64,000 bases of DNA from Deltaproteobacteria bacterium (GTDB lineage Bacteria; Myxococcota_A; Polyangia; Polyangiales; Sandaracinaceae): NCBI GenBank assembly GCA_017303575.1, contig JAFLCL010000001.1:62001-126000 (forward strand), given 5' to 3'. Numbering within the stretch: the stretch's first letter is position 1; each line of letters opens with the position of its first letter. Shown piece after piece: positions 8,869 through 17,216 of the stretch. The translations under genes were made by a program, and so were the position numbers. The notes below the pieces were generated by a model that was given only the letters and a program-made list of their open reading frames with translations, had not been told where the DNA came from and made no database searches.

Positions 8869-9203
8869 CAGCTCGACTCCTCGATCGGCGGGACGAACGG
8901 CCCCGGCACGCCCACGAAGCACTCCGCGAAGCCGCCGTCGTACACGTACCACTCGCCTCCACCGAGCACGCAGCAGATGCGATCGCGCGGGATGAGGAGG
9001 CGACAGTCGGCATCACCCGGAAAGTGCGCGTCGACGAAGGCGTCGTCGTCGTAGAAGACGAGCGGCGCGTCCATCGTCGCGTCGGGAGCGCTCGTCCCCG
9101 CGTCGCCGTCGGTGCTCGGCGGGCTCGAGCATCCAGTGACGACGAGACCGCACGCGACCTGCGCGGCGCGCAGCGCGATCGAGCGCCCGCGCGAGCCGCG
9201 CAT
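8868..9203 (-). CDS. Small Cys-rich lipoprotein with VPGPFVPP signature (family member 2)
   Basis: 111 residues. The signal peptide contains ALRAA and a lipobox at VVTGC (Cys25); then an Asp-Ala-rich linker (30-65). The mature domain follows C67-x9-C77-C78-x16-C95-x3-VPGPFVPP (99-106). Both ends are coupled: its ATG overlaps the stop of the preceding lipoprotein gene (TGATG at 9201-9205) and its stop overlaps the ATG of the diiron-protein gene (TGATG at 8866-8870). Location is presumably the periplasmic face of a membrane, while the flanking enzymes lack signal peptides. No function is known. Confidence 0.8.
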   Translation of the reverse strand: MRGSRGRSIALRAAQVACGLVVTGCSSPPSTDGDAGTSAPDATMDAPLVFYDDDAFVDAHFPGDADCRLLIPRDRICCVLGGGEWYVYDGGFAECFVGVPGPFVPPIEESS

Positions 9204-9667
9204 CAGCTCACCATGGACGGCGGCACGAACGGACCAGGGACCGCGATCGCGCAGAAGCTCGACTCACCGTCCCAGAAGCCACCCGCGAGCTCGCAGCACG
9301 GCTGGTTCGTGGGTGGGAAGTCGGGGCCGCAGCCGCCATCGCCCGCGAACGTGTAGGCGTCCTCGATGGTGGGCGCGTCTTCGCCCGCGCTGGGCGCGTC
9401 CTCGCCCGTCGAAGGCGCATCGGCGGCGGCGAACGCGTCGAGACCGACGTCGGGGCCTGGTCCGATCTCGAGCGGCACGGGGGCATCGATCGGCGCGTCG
9501 GGCGTCTCCGCGACGAAGGCGTCGGGGCTCGGCGCCGTGAACGCATCGGGGGTGTCGGTCCCGCCGCCGCAGGCAGCGAGGCCGACGATGGAAGCCGAGA
9601 GCGTCGCGGCGCGCGCTGCGCGGAGGGCGCGCGCGCGCCGGAGCGTGAGAGCATCGAAGTCAGTCAT
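9203..9667 (-). CDS. Small Cys-rich lipoprotein with VPGPFVPP signature (family member 3)
   Basis: 154 residues. The N-terminus contains RALRAA and a lipobox (GLAAC, Cys33). A long Asp-Ala-Pro linker (37-108, repeated DAF/DAP units) holds the domain away from the membrane. The C-terminal domain is C113-x10-C124-C125-x13-C139-x3-VPGPFVPP (143-150), homologous to the other two members in this window. Its ATG overlaps the TGA of the molybdopterin oxidoreductase gene (ATGA at 9664-9667), and its stop overlaps the next lipoprotein start. Strict coupling suggests fixed stoichiometry with the flanking redox enzymes. The biochemical role is unknown. Confidence 0.8.
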   Translation of the reverse strand: MTDFDALTLRRARALRAARAATLSASIVGLAACGGGTDTPDAFTAPSPDAFVAETPDAPIDAPVPLEIGPGPDVGLDAFAAADAPSTGEDAPSAGEDAPTIEDAYTFAGDGGCGPDFPPTNQPCCELAGGFWDGESSFCAIAVPGPFVPPSMVS

Positions 9668-11838
9668 GCCATCGAGGATGCGGCAGCGCGCGCGTCGCTG
9701 TCCACCTCGGGGCAGGATCGCAGCGAGAGGATCGGAACGCCGCTGAAGCCCGCGTTGCCGCTCAGTCGATCGAGGAACGTCTCGTCGGTCACGTCGTTCA
9801 CCGACACGCCCGCGTGCTCGCTTGCGACGCTCATGCGCGTGCCTTCACGCGTGTGCCCCCACCCGTGCGGCAGGCTCACCACGCCGCGCATCACCTCGTC
9901 CGAGATCTCGACGGGCACCACGATGCGACCGACGCGCGTGCGCAGCTCGGCCTCGTAGCCGTCGCGGAGCCCGTGCGTCCTCGCGTCGTCGGGGTGCACG
10001 AGCAACGTGCAGCGTCGCGGTCCCTTCACCATCTTGCTGGCGTTGTGGAGCCAGCTGTTGTTGCTCCTCAGGTGTCGGCGGCCGATCAGCACGAGCGATG
10101 GAGCCGCTTCGCTCAGACGCGCCTCGAGCGCGCGTGCCTCACGCACGAAGAGCTCGGGGGCGAGGTCGACCTTGCGATCACGTGTGTAGAGGCGCGAAGG
10201 GAGGCGCGGCTCGAGCGGCCCGAGATCGAAGCCGTGCGGATGATCGCGCAGCACCTTCAAGGAGAGGCGCGGACCGTCGCGGCGCGAGAGACCATACGGA
10301 CCCGCACGAAGCCCTGCGTCCACCACCGCGTCGGGCCCGCGCAAGAGCGCGGCGAGGCTGGCGCGACGAAGGCCGCGCGGCACCACGAGGCCCGCGGTGA
10401 GGTGGGCCATGATCTCCCAGTCGTGCCGCTCGTTCTCCCCGCGTGGGAACACCGGCGGCACGTACTTCGCGGCGTTGCGTACGGAGAACACGTGCAGCGC
10501 GAGATCGTAGTGCGCGCGCTGGAGCGGCGAGACCGGCGGCAAGATCACGTGGGCGTGGCGCGTCGTCTCGTTGAGGAACGCATCGACACACACGACGTGC
10601 TCGAGCGTCGCGAGCGCGCGCTCGAGGCGTGGGCCGTTGGGCGCAGAGAGCGCGGGATTGCCCGCGAACGTGAGCAGCGCGCGAACCTGTCCGGGGCCCG
10701 ACGTCTCGATCTCGTCGGCGAGCGTCGCGACGGGGATCTCACCCATCAGCTCCGGCAGCCCGCGCACACGGCTCCGCCAGCGGTCGTACCCCTTCGACAT
10801 GCCCACGATCCGCAGCACCTCCATCGGGTCGACAGCGGGGGTCGCGAACATGGCCCCGCCGACCTCGTCGAGCCTTCCGCACACCACGTTGAGCGCGACG
10901 AGCAGCCACGACGCGAGCGTGCCGTGCTCTTGTGTGCACGTGCCGATGCGACCGTACGCGACCGAGGTGCGCGCCGCGGAGAACGCACGCGCGAGCCTCG
11001 CGATCGTCTCGGCCGACACGCCCGTGCGCTCCGCGACGCGCGAAGGCGCGAACGCTCGCGACAGCGCCCGCAAGCGCTCGAGCCCCGCGACGTGATCACG
11101 CAGCCGACCCACTCGTTCGAGCCGCTCCTCGAAGATCACGTGGAGCATCGCGAGCACGAGGAACGCGTCGGTGCCCGGCCTCACGAAGACGTGCTCGTCG
11201 GCGACCTCGGCCGTCTCGGTGCGTCGCGGATCGATCACCACGACCTTGCCGCCTCGCTCGCGGATCGCGCGGATGCGCCGCTTCATGTCGGGGGCGTTCA
11301 TGAGCGAGCCGTTGGACACGAGCGGGTTCGCCCCGACGATCAGGAAGTAGTCGGTTCGATCGACGTCGGGGATCGGGACCATGCCGACGTGGCCGAACAT
11401 CTTCTCGGCGGCGAGCATCTGGGGCGCCTGATCGGTGGAGCTCGCCGAGCACACGTTCTTCGTGCCGAGGAGGCGCGTGAGCGGCAGGCCGTGCGTGAGG
11501 AGCCCGAGGTTGTGCGCCGTCGGGTTGCCGTAATACACGGCCATCGCGTCCTTGCCGTGATCGCGACGGATGCGCGCGAAGCCCTCGATCGCGATTCGGA
11601 GCGCCTCGTCCCAGCTCGCCTCACGAAAGCCCGAGCCGTCTCGGATCAGCGGCGTACGAAGTCGATCGGGATCGTGATGGAGCTCGCCCATCGCGTGGGC
11701 CTTGGGGCAGAGGTAGCCACGCGAGGCCGGATCCTCGTCGTCGCCGCGGATCGACACGACACGATCGGCTTCGGTCTCGACGACGATGCCGCACGCTGCT
11801 TCGCACAGCGTGCACGTCGCGATGTGTCGTTCGACCAT
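9664..11838 (-). CDS. Molybdopterin oxidoreductase (formate dehydrogenase/nitrate reductase-like)
   Basis: 724 residues from ATG 11838, which is preceded by a strong GAGGAGGAG ribosome site; a longer in-frame reading is rejected. The N-terminus carries a 4Fe-4S motif C9-x2-C12-x3-C16-x27-C44, followed by the bis-MGD-binding molybdopterin domain and a C-terminal dinucleotide-binding domain. The predicted metal-ligand region reads GTKNVCSASSTDQ, with Cys130 as a candidate Mo ligand. There is no Tat signal, so it is cytoplasmic. It heads an operon with two VPGPFVPP lipoproteins and a diiron ferritin-like protein. The substrate cannot be told from sequence. Confidence 0.85.
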   Translation of the reverse strand: MVERHIATCTLCEAACGIVVETEADRVVSIRGDDEDPASRGYLCPKAHAMGELHHDPDRLRTPLIRDGSGFREASWDEALRIAIEGFARIRRDHGKDAMAVYYGNPTAHNLGLLTHGLPLTRLLGTKNVCSASSTDQAPQMLAAEKMFGHVGMVPIPDVDRTDYFLIVGANPLVSNGSLMNAPDMKRRIRAIRERGGKVVVIDPRRTETAEVADEHVFVRPGTDAFLVLAMLHVIFEERLERVGRLRDHVAGLERLRALSRAFAPSRVAERTGVSAETIARLARAFSAARTSVAYGRIGTCTQEHGTLASWLLVALNVVCGRLDEVGGAMFATPAVDPMEVLRIVGMSKGYDRWRSRVRGLPELMGEIPVATLADEIETSGPGQVRALLTFAGNPALSAPNGPRLERALATLEHVVCVDAFLNETTRHAHVILPPVSPLQRAHYDLALHVFSVRNAAKYVPPVFPRGENERHDWEIMAHLTAGLVVPRGLRRASLAALLRGPDAVVDAGLRAGPYGLSRRDGPRLSLKVLRDHPHGFDLGPLEPRLPSRLYTRDRKVDLAPELFVREARALEARLSEAAPSLVLIGRRHLRSNNSWLHNASKMVKGPRRCTLLVHPDDARTHGLRDGYEAELRTRVGRIVVPVEISDEVMRGVVSLPHGWGHTREGTRMSVASEHAGVSVNDVTDETFLDRLSGNAGFSGVPILSLRSCPEVDSDARAAASSMA

Positions 11839-11925
11839 GCGCTCCTCCTCGGCTCGCGTGAGCCGCCCGCAGCGTAGCGTGGCGACGCGCCGAACGGTGC
11901 CTGCCTCGCGTACGCTCGCCGCTGC

Positions 11926-12492
11926 ATGTCGATCGCGATCGCCCGGTCTCTCCGCACCGCCAGCCACGCGGAGCTGCGGCGTCACATCGTCGAAGGTCAC
12001 GCCATCGATCCGAGCGCGATCGAGGGCTACGCCTACCGCGGCACGAGCCTGGGCCTGCCGAGGCTCGTCGAGCTCGCGACGTGGAAGACCTTCCAGAAGA
12101 CCTTCTGGCGGCACCCCGATGGGCGCCTCCTCGGCTGGAACGTGCGCCTCGAGCAAGACGGCATCGACGCGCCGAGCCGTCCCAAGCGCAAGCACGGCGT
12201 GCCCGTGACCGAGTGGCCGTACGGTGTGATCGCGTGCGACGGCGTGCCGATGCCCCGCGGGTTCGATCGTGGGCTCGTCATCGACTATTCGCTCGCGCCG
12301 AACCCGCCGCAGCAGCGGCTCGTGAAAGACCCGCTCGTGGCGCTCAGCGCGGGCGATCACGACGCGCTCCTCGGCGTCAGCTACGTCGTGCTCGGCGGGC
12401 GGTGCCTCGAGACACCGACGTACTTCACCCTCGAGCGCGATCACCGGATCGATCACGTGCCCGACGTGGTGAAGGCCGAGGTGGGCCGGTGA
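11926..12492 (+). CDS. Conserved hypothetical protein, partner of GMC oxidoreductase
   Basis: 188 residues from ATG 11926. Soluble, no signal peptide or membrane segment. Notable are aromatic and basic stretches such as ATWKTFQKTFWRHP and GWNVRLEQ in the first half and LGGRCLETPTYFTLERDH near the end. I do not recognise a family with a known function. Its TGA overlaps the GTG of the GMC oxidoreductase gene (GTGA at 12489-12492), so the two are made together. By context it may help the flavoenzyme with its substrate or act in the same lipid-alcohol pathway; this is inference. Confidence 0.7.
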   Translation: MSIAIARSLRTASHAELRRHIVEGHAIDPSAIEGYAYRGTSLGLPRLVELATWKTFQKTFWRHPDGRLLGWNVRLEQDGIDAPSRPKRKHGVPVTEWPYGVIACDGVPMPRGFDRGLVIDYSLAPNPPQQRLVKDPLVALSAGDHDALLGVSYVVLGGRCLETPTYFTLERDHRIDHVPDVVKAEVGR

Positions 12493-14411
12493 GCGCGCTA
12501 CCTCCGCGCGAGCGCCGGTGGGCGGAGGCGCTCTTCGACGCGATCCTCGGGCCCGTCGAACGACACGGCCTTCCTTCGTTCGCGTCGATCGATCACGCAG
12601 GCTTCTACCGCGCGATCGATCACGCGCCAGGTCCTCCGTTCGCACCGGGCCTGCGCGGCATGGTGACGGCCGCGACGCTCGCGACGCTGCCGACGCACGG
12701 GCGGCCGTTCCACGCCCTCGATCGCGACGCGCGGGTGCGCGCGATCGACACCATGAGCGCGGACCCTCGCTATCTCGTGCGGCAGATCCTCTCGACGCTG
12801 AAGATCCTCGCGACCTTCGCCTACTTCGAGGATCCGGAGGTGCGTCGACGCGTGGGCGCAGACGTCGATGCTCCGCACCCCGACCCACGCGACGACGCGC
12901 ACGAGGCCGCGAGCGCGCTGGTCCACCTCGACGGGCGCACGCTCGATCGTCCGCGCTCGTTCGACTGCGACGTGGTGATCGTGGGCAGCGGTCCCGCTGG
13001 AGCGACCGTCGCCCGATCCCTCGCGAGGCGAGGCCTCGACGTGATCGTGCTCGAGGAGGGCCACGAGGCGAGACCGTCGAGCTTCGTCGCCTCGGGCCTG
13101 CAGTCGATGGCGCGTCTCTACCGCGAGATGGGCACCTCGATGGCGCTCGGCACGAGCCCGATGCCGTTCCTCCAGGGCGTGGCCGTGGGCGGAACGAGCG
13201 TGGTGAACGGCGCGATCAGCTGGCGCTTCAGCGAAGAGACGCTCGCGCGCTGGATCGCGTCGGACCCGAGCCTCGCGCCCGTGCTCGAGCTCGGCCGAAT
13301 CCGCACACACGAGGAGGCGCTCTTCACGCGTCTCGGTGTCACGCCCACCGACGATGCGATCGCGGGGCCCAAGAACCTCCTGCTCGCGAAGGGCGCGAAG
13401 GCGCTCTCGATCGCGAGCCGTCCGATCGAGCGCAACGTCGAGGGATGTCGCGGCAGCGGGCGATGTCTCCAGGGCTGTCCGCACGGCGCCAAGCTCTCGG
13501 TCGATCGCAACCTCCTCGTCGATGCGAAGGACGACGGCGCACGCATCCTCGCGGGCATGCGCGTCGATCGCGTGCTCCACGACGGCGCGCGCGCGATCGG
13601 CGTCGCAGGCACGAGCGCCGGAGGAGCGCGCTTCGACGTGATCGCGAAGAAGGTCGTGCTCGCCGCGAGCGCGATCGGCACGCCGACGCTGCTGATGAAG
13701 AGCGGCATCACGCACGGCCCGGTCGGTCGACACCTCACGGCGCATCCGGGCGTGTCGGTCACTGCGCGCTTTGGCGAGCGCGTCTCGAACCACCGCGGCG
13801 CCACGCAAGGCCACGAGGTGACCGGCCTCCGCGGTGAGGGCCTCAAGGTCGAGGCGCTCGGTTTCGATGTCTCGATCCTCGCGAGCCGCGTCCCCGGCTA
13901 CGGCACCGAGCTCGCGGAGAGACTCGCCTCGCTCGATCGTTTCGCCGTGTGGGGCACGGCGCTGCGCGCCGAAGGCGAAGGGAGCGTGCGCCTACTCGGC
14001 GATCGCGCACAGGTGCTCTATTCGCTCGCGCCGGGCGACGTGAAGAAGGCGCGCGCTGCCGTGCGACGGATGGGCGAGCTCTTCCTCGCGGCGGGCGCCG
14101 AGGAGGTGTATCCCGGAGTGCCCGGCTTCCACGCGATCGTGCGCGACCCGAAGTCGATGGCGCGCTTCGAGCAGGAAGGTCCGCTCTCACCACGCGCGTA
14201 CGCGATGTCGATGACGCACCTCTTCGGCACGACGCGCCTGGGCAGCGACCCGGCGCGATCCGTGGTCGGTCTCGACTTCCAGCACCACGCGCTGCGCGGT
14301 CTCTTCGTCGCCGACTCGAGCGTGTTCCCCGGCAACCTCGGCGTGAACCCACAGCTGCCGATCATGACGCTCGCGTCGATCGCCGCGGAGTCGATCGCGT
14401 CGGCACCCTGA
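12489..14411 (+). CDS. GMC-family FAD oxidoreductase with N-terminal helical domain
   Basis: 640 residues from a GTG start. Residues 1-150 form a helical domain resembling gluconate 2-dehydrogenase subunit 3. The FAD-binding GMC domain starts near 158 with VIVGSGPAGATVARSLARRG (GxGxxG at 166-171) and the ribose-binding Glu shortly after. GVAVGGTSVVNG (230-241) is the second typical flavin motif. A cysteine cluster C320-x5-C326-x3-C330 followed by HGAK matches long-chain fatty-alcohol-oxidase-type members. The C-terminus (VNPQLPIMTLASIAAE) is the GMC C-terminal signature. It probably oxidises a hydrophobic alcohol or sterol. It is coupled to the upstream unknown gene. Confidence 0.87.
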   Translation: MSALPPRERRWAEALFDAILGPVERHGLPSFASIDHAGFYRAIDHAPGPPFAPGLRGMVTAATLATLPTHGRPFHALDRDARVRAIDTMSADPRYLVRQILSTLKILATFAYFEDPEVRRRVGADVDAPHPDPRDDAHEAASALVHLDGRTLDRPRSFDCDVVIVGSGPAGATVARSLARRGLDVIVLEEGHEARPSSFVASGLQSMARLYREMGTSMALGTSPMPFLQGVAVGGTSVVNGAISWRFSEETLARWIASDPSLAPVLELGRIRTHEEALFTRLGVTPTDDAIAGPKNLLLAKGAKALSIASRPIERNVEGCRGSGRCLQGCPHGAKLSVDRNLLVDAKDDGARILAGMRVDRVLHDGARAIGVAGTSAGGARFDVIAKKVVLAASAIGTPTLLMKSGITHGPVGRHLTAHPGVSVTARFGERVSNHRGATQGHEVTGLRGEGLKVEALGFDVSILASRVPGYGTELAERLASLDRFAVWGTALRAEGEGSVRLLGDRAQVLYSLAPGDVKKARAAVRRMGELFLAAGAEEVYPGVPGFHAIVRDPKSMARFEQEGPLSPRAYAMSMTHLFGTTRLGSDPARSVVGLDFQHHALRGLFVADSSVFPGNLGVNPQLPIMTLASIAAESIASAP

Positions 14412-14441
14412 TCGAGTAGGCTCGCCGCGCGGAGGTCTCTC

Positions 14442-15692
14442 ATGGCAGACAGCGGCATCGGTGAGCTTCGGGTGAACGGCGAGAGGCTCTGGGCCTCCCT
14501 GATGGAGCTCGCGCAGATCGGCGCGACGGACAAGGGCGGCGTGTGTCGCCTCGCCCTCACCGATCTCGACAAGCGCGGACGTGATCTCGTCACGGGATGG
14601 GCGCGCGAGGCCGGCATGACCGTCACGATCGACAAGATCGGCAATGGCTTCATGCGCCGCGAGGGAAAGAACCCTTCGCTGCCGCCGATCGTCACGGGCA
14701 GCCACATCGACACGCAGCCGACGGGCGGAAAGTTCGACGGCAACTACGGCGTGCTCGCGGGCATCGAGGTCGTCCGCACGCTGAACGATCGCGGCATCCA
14801 GACCGAGGCGCCGATCGAGGTCGCGTTCTGGACGAACGAAGAGGGCTCTCGCTTCGTGCCCGTGATGATGGGCTCTGGCGTCTTCGCGAAGGCGTTCACC
14901 CTCGAGCACGCGTACGCCGCCAAGGACCAGAGCGGTGCGAGCGTGAAGGACGAGCTCGAGCGCATCGGCTACGTCGGCCCGGAGGAGCCCGGCGCGCATC
15001 CGATCGGCGCGTACTTCGAGACGCACATCGAGCAGGGGCCCGTGCTCGAAGATCACGGCGTGACGATCGGTGTGGTCACCGGTGTGCTCGGCATCCGCTG
15101 GTACGACTGCGTGGTCACCGGCATGGAGGCTCACGCCGGCCCTACGCCGATGGCCCTGCGCAAGGACGCGCTGCAGGTCGCGACGCGCATCATGCAGGAG
15201 GTCGTGGCGATCGCGCTGAGGCACGCGCCACACGGGCGCGGCACCGTGGGCATGGTGAACGTCCACCCGAACAGCCGGAACGTGATCCCCGGTCGCGTGA
15301 AGTTCTCGATCGATCTGCGCAACGCGAGCGACGCGCTCTGCGATCAGATGGACGCCGAGATCCGTGCGTTCATCGCGAAGACGAGCGAGGAGAGTGGGCT
15401 CCCGATCACGATCGAGCAGGTCTCGAACTACCCCGCGCAGCCGTTCCACGCCGAGTGTGTGGAGGCCGTCGGCAAGGCTGCGAAGGCGCTCGGCTACTCG
15501 AACATGCCCGCCGTCTCGGGCGCGGGGCACGACGCCGTCTACATGGCGAGGCTCGCGCCGAGCGGGATGATCTTCATCCCCTGCAAGGACGGCATCTCAC
15601 ACAACGAGATCGAAGACGCCAAGCCCGAGCACATCACCGCCGGCTGCAACGTGCTCCTCCACGCGATGCTCGAGCGCGCCAAAGTGGTCTGA
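14442..15692 (+). CDS. M20-family Zn hydrolase, N-carbamoyl-L-amino acid hydrolase / ureidopropionase type
   Basis: 416 residues; GGAGG lies about ten bases before the ATG. Metal-site motifs are visible: GSHIDTQPTGGKFDGNYGV (H88, D99), NEEGSRF (E133/E134), FETHIEQGP, and GISHNE near the C-terminus. The HIEQGP and NEEGSRF signatures are those of the HyuC/AmaB/allantoate amidohydrolase subgroup rather than the peptidases. These enzymes hydrolyse N-carbamoyl amino acids, beta-ureidopropionate or allantoate, releasing ammonia and CO2. No pyrimidine- or hydantoin-pathway neighbour is present, so the substrate is open. Cytoplasmic. Confidence 0.9.
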   Translation: MADSGIGELRVNGERLWASLMELAQIGATDKGGVCRLALTDLDKRGRDLVTGWAREAGMTVTIDKIGNGFMRREGKNPSLPPIVTGSHIDTQPTGGKFDGNYGVLAGIEVVRTLNDRGIQTEAPIEVAFWTNEEGSRFVPVMMGSGVFAKAFTLEHAYAAKDQSGASVKDELERIGYVGPEEPGAHPIGAYFETHIEQGPVLEDHGVTIGVVTGVLGIRWYDCVVTGMEAHAGPTPMALRKDALQVATRIMQEVVAIALRHAPHGRGTVGMVNVHPNSRNVIPGRVKFSIDLRNASDALCDQMDAEIRAFIAKTSEESGLPITIEQVSNYPAQPFHAECVEAVGKAAKALGYSNMPAVSGAGHDAVYMARLAPSGMIFIPCKDGISHNEIEDAKPEHITAGCNVLLHAMLERAKVV

Positions 15693-15713
15693 CCACGACG
15701 CCCTGTCGTCACG

Positions 15714-17033
15714 TCACGTCGCGCGCTCCACCTCGACGCCGAATTCGAGGGCCGCTCGGCGAAACGAGCCCTCGGGGTACACCCCGTTCCAGCCGAAGGG
15801 AATGCAGCCTTCTGCATACACCGCTCGCATCTGCTCGGCTGCGCGGGCCAGGTGCCACGGCTCGTCCCCGTAGCTGATGCTCGCGCGCGCGGCGATCCAC
15901 TCCAGCAGCGCAAGCTCGGCGAGAGCGTGCACGTCGGAGTCGAGGCAGTCGCGCACGTTCATCGGGAGCACAGCTGCCACGCGCTGCCATCGCTCCGGAG
16001 GTGGCTTGGACGCCGATCCGCGAAGCTCGCGTCCCAGGTCGCCCAAGAACCCATAGCGGGCGCCAATCAGCGAACCGAGGTGATCCCTCCATCCGAGGTC
16101 GTCGAGCTCGCCATCCACGCCTCCGAGCCGCCTGAGCTCGTGACTGAGCGGGAGCATCGCCTGCGTGAGCGCCTCGACGTCCTCTGCATCACGCACTCGC
16201 ACCTCCGCGGAGGTCGGACTCTCACGATGCTCCAGCGCTCGGACCACGAGCGAGATCGCCTCGTCCCAGCACTTGGTGGCCTCGGCAAGTACCGCGTCTC
16301 GGCCGCCGAGCGCCTCGAACGTGACGCGAGGCCGCATGGCGAAGCGGACTCCCTCTTCCACGAGGGCGCGCCAACGCTCCATCGTCGTGTGCGCGGGGTG
16401 TCCGAACCACGGCGCAAGCGCTTCCACGGCGAGCGCCCGCGCTCGCTGCCATTCCTCGCGCGCATGCAGCGCCTCGATGGTCCAGAGATCGGCGTGGTTT
16501 GCACCCGTGATCCCGGCGAGATGAGCATCGAGCGTGCGCGCCTTGTCGAGTGCGTACGCCTCGAAGTTGTGCCGACCCGGCGTCCGGACCCTCGAGAGCG
16601 CGTCGTGAAGTGGGAGGCTGAGCTCTTCGAGGCACGGCTTGGTCCCGCGACATCGAAGTCGCGCTTCTTGCGCATCGGCATCGAGAGACAGCGCGTGGAT
16701 CGCGCCCAGCAACGAGCCCGCGCGATCCGCGAACCGCGTGTCGCCCGGGTCGCTGACTCGTCCCGTGGCCTCGTGGCTCGCCACCAACGCCAAGAAGCGC
16801 TCGATGCCCAGCACCGCACGCCCCTCGCCGGGGTGTGCGAGGGAATCATCGACGACCACCGCGTCCGCATCGCGGAAGATCTCCACGTGGAAGATGTTCC
16901 CGCCGATCTCGACCCATCGCTTCGACTCATCGCCGAGAGCCGCTCGCAACGCACCCACCACGTGAGCTTCTGCGCCGAGCATCCGCTCGACCAGCATCGC
17001 GTAGCTCTCCCGCGTGTCCGGAACGTCCGTCAT
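15714..17033 (-). CDS. Hypothetical 439-residue protein downstream of a HipA-like remnant
   Basis: 439 residues from ATG 17033. Soluble, mostly helical, rich in Arg/Glu/Ala, no signal peptide or recognised domain. Segments such as WVEIGGNIFHVEIFRDADAVVVDD (47-70) and a C-terminal PFGWNGVYPEGSF stand out but do not identify a family. Its ATG overlaps the stop (17030-17032) of a short frame that resembles a HipA toxin C-terminus, which suggests it was once the second gene of a coupled hipA operon. Gene reality rests on length, typical codon use and this overlap. Confidence 0.65.
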   Translation of the reverse strand: MTDVPDTRESYAMLVERMLGAEAHVVGALRAALGDESKRWVEIGGNIFHVEIFRDADAVVVDDSLAHPGEGRAVLGIERFLALVASHEATGRVSDPGDTRFADRAGSLLGAIHALSLDADAQEARLRCRGTKPCLEELSLPLHDALSRVRTPGRHNFEAYALDKARTLDAHLAGITGANHADLWTIEALHAREEWQRARALAVEALAPWFGHPAHTTMERWRALVEEGVRFAMRPRVTFEALGGRDAVLAEATKCWDEAISLVVRALEHRESPTSAEVRVRDAEDVEALTQAMLPLSHELRRLGGVDGELDDLGWRDHLGSLIGARYGFLGDLGRELRGSASKPPPERWQRVAAVLPMNVRDCLDSDVHALAELALLEWIAARASISYGDEPWHLARAAEQMRAVYAEGCIPFGWNGVYPEGSFRRAALEFGVEVERAT

Positions 17034-17216
17034 GTCTCTGCCAATCGGAATGCTCTGGCCATCGTCAGCTGTGCCGCACGCGAGAGGCCGAGCTTCTTCG
17101 CGGCCTCGGGCCAACGACGCACGGCCGTGAGCACTTCGTCTTCGACGACGCGCGCTCGCGCTGCGGTCAGTCGGAAGTACGGCGCGACCTCCCGGGCGAG
17201 CTCGACCTTCCAGTCT
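17030..17216 (-). pseudogene. HipA-like C-terminal remnant without a start
   Basis: The frame ending TGA at 17030 encodes about 60 residues including WKVELAREVAPYF, ARARVVEDEVLTAVRRWPEAA and a final MARAFRLAET. This resembles the helical C-terminus of HipA-family kinase toxins (pattern: helix, AV..W...A, helix, A.AF). No start codon lies in this frame, and upstream it dissolves into the antisense-like reading of the MerR gene. It looks like the tail of a deleted hipA gene fused out of frame to the MerR gene. The resemblance is judged by eye. Confidence 0.45.

Noticed and set aside
11839-12888. N-terminal extension of the molybdopterin oxidoreductase
   Set aside because: It would overlap the divergent gene at 11926; a strong ribosome site precedes ATG 11838.
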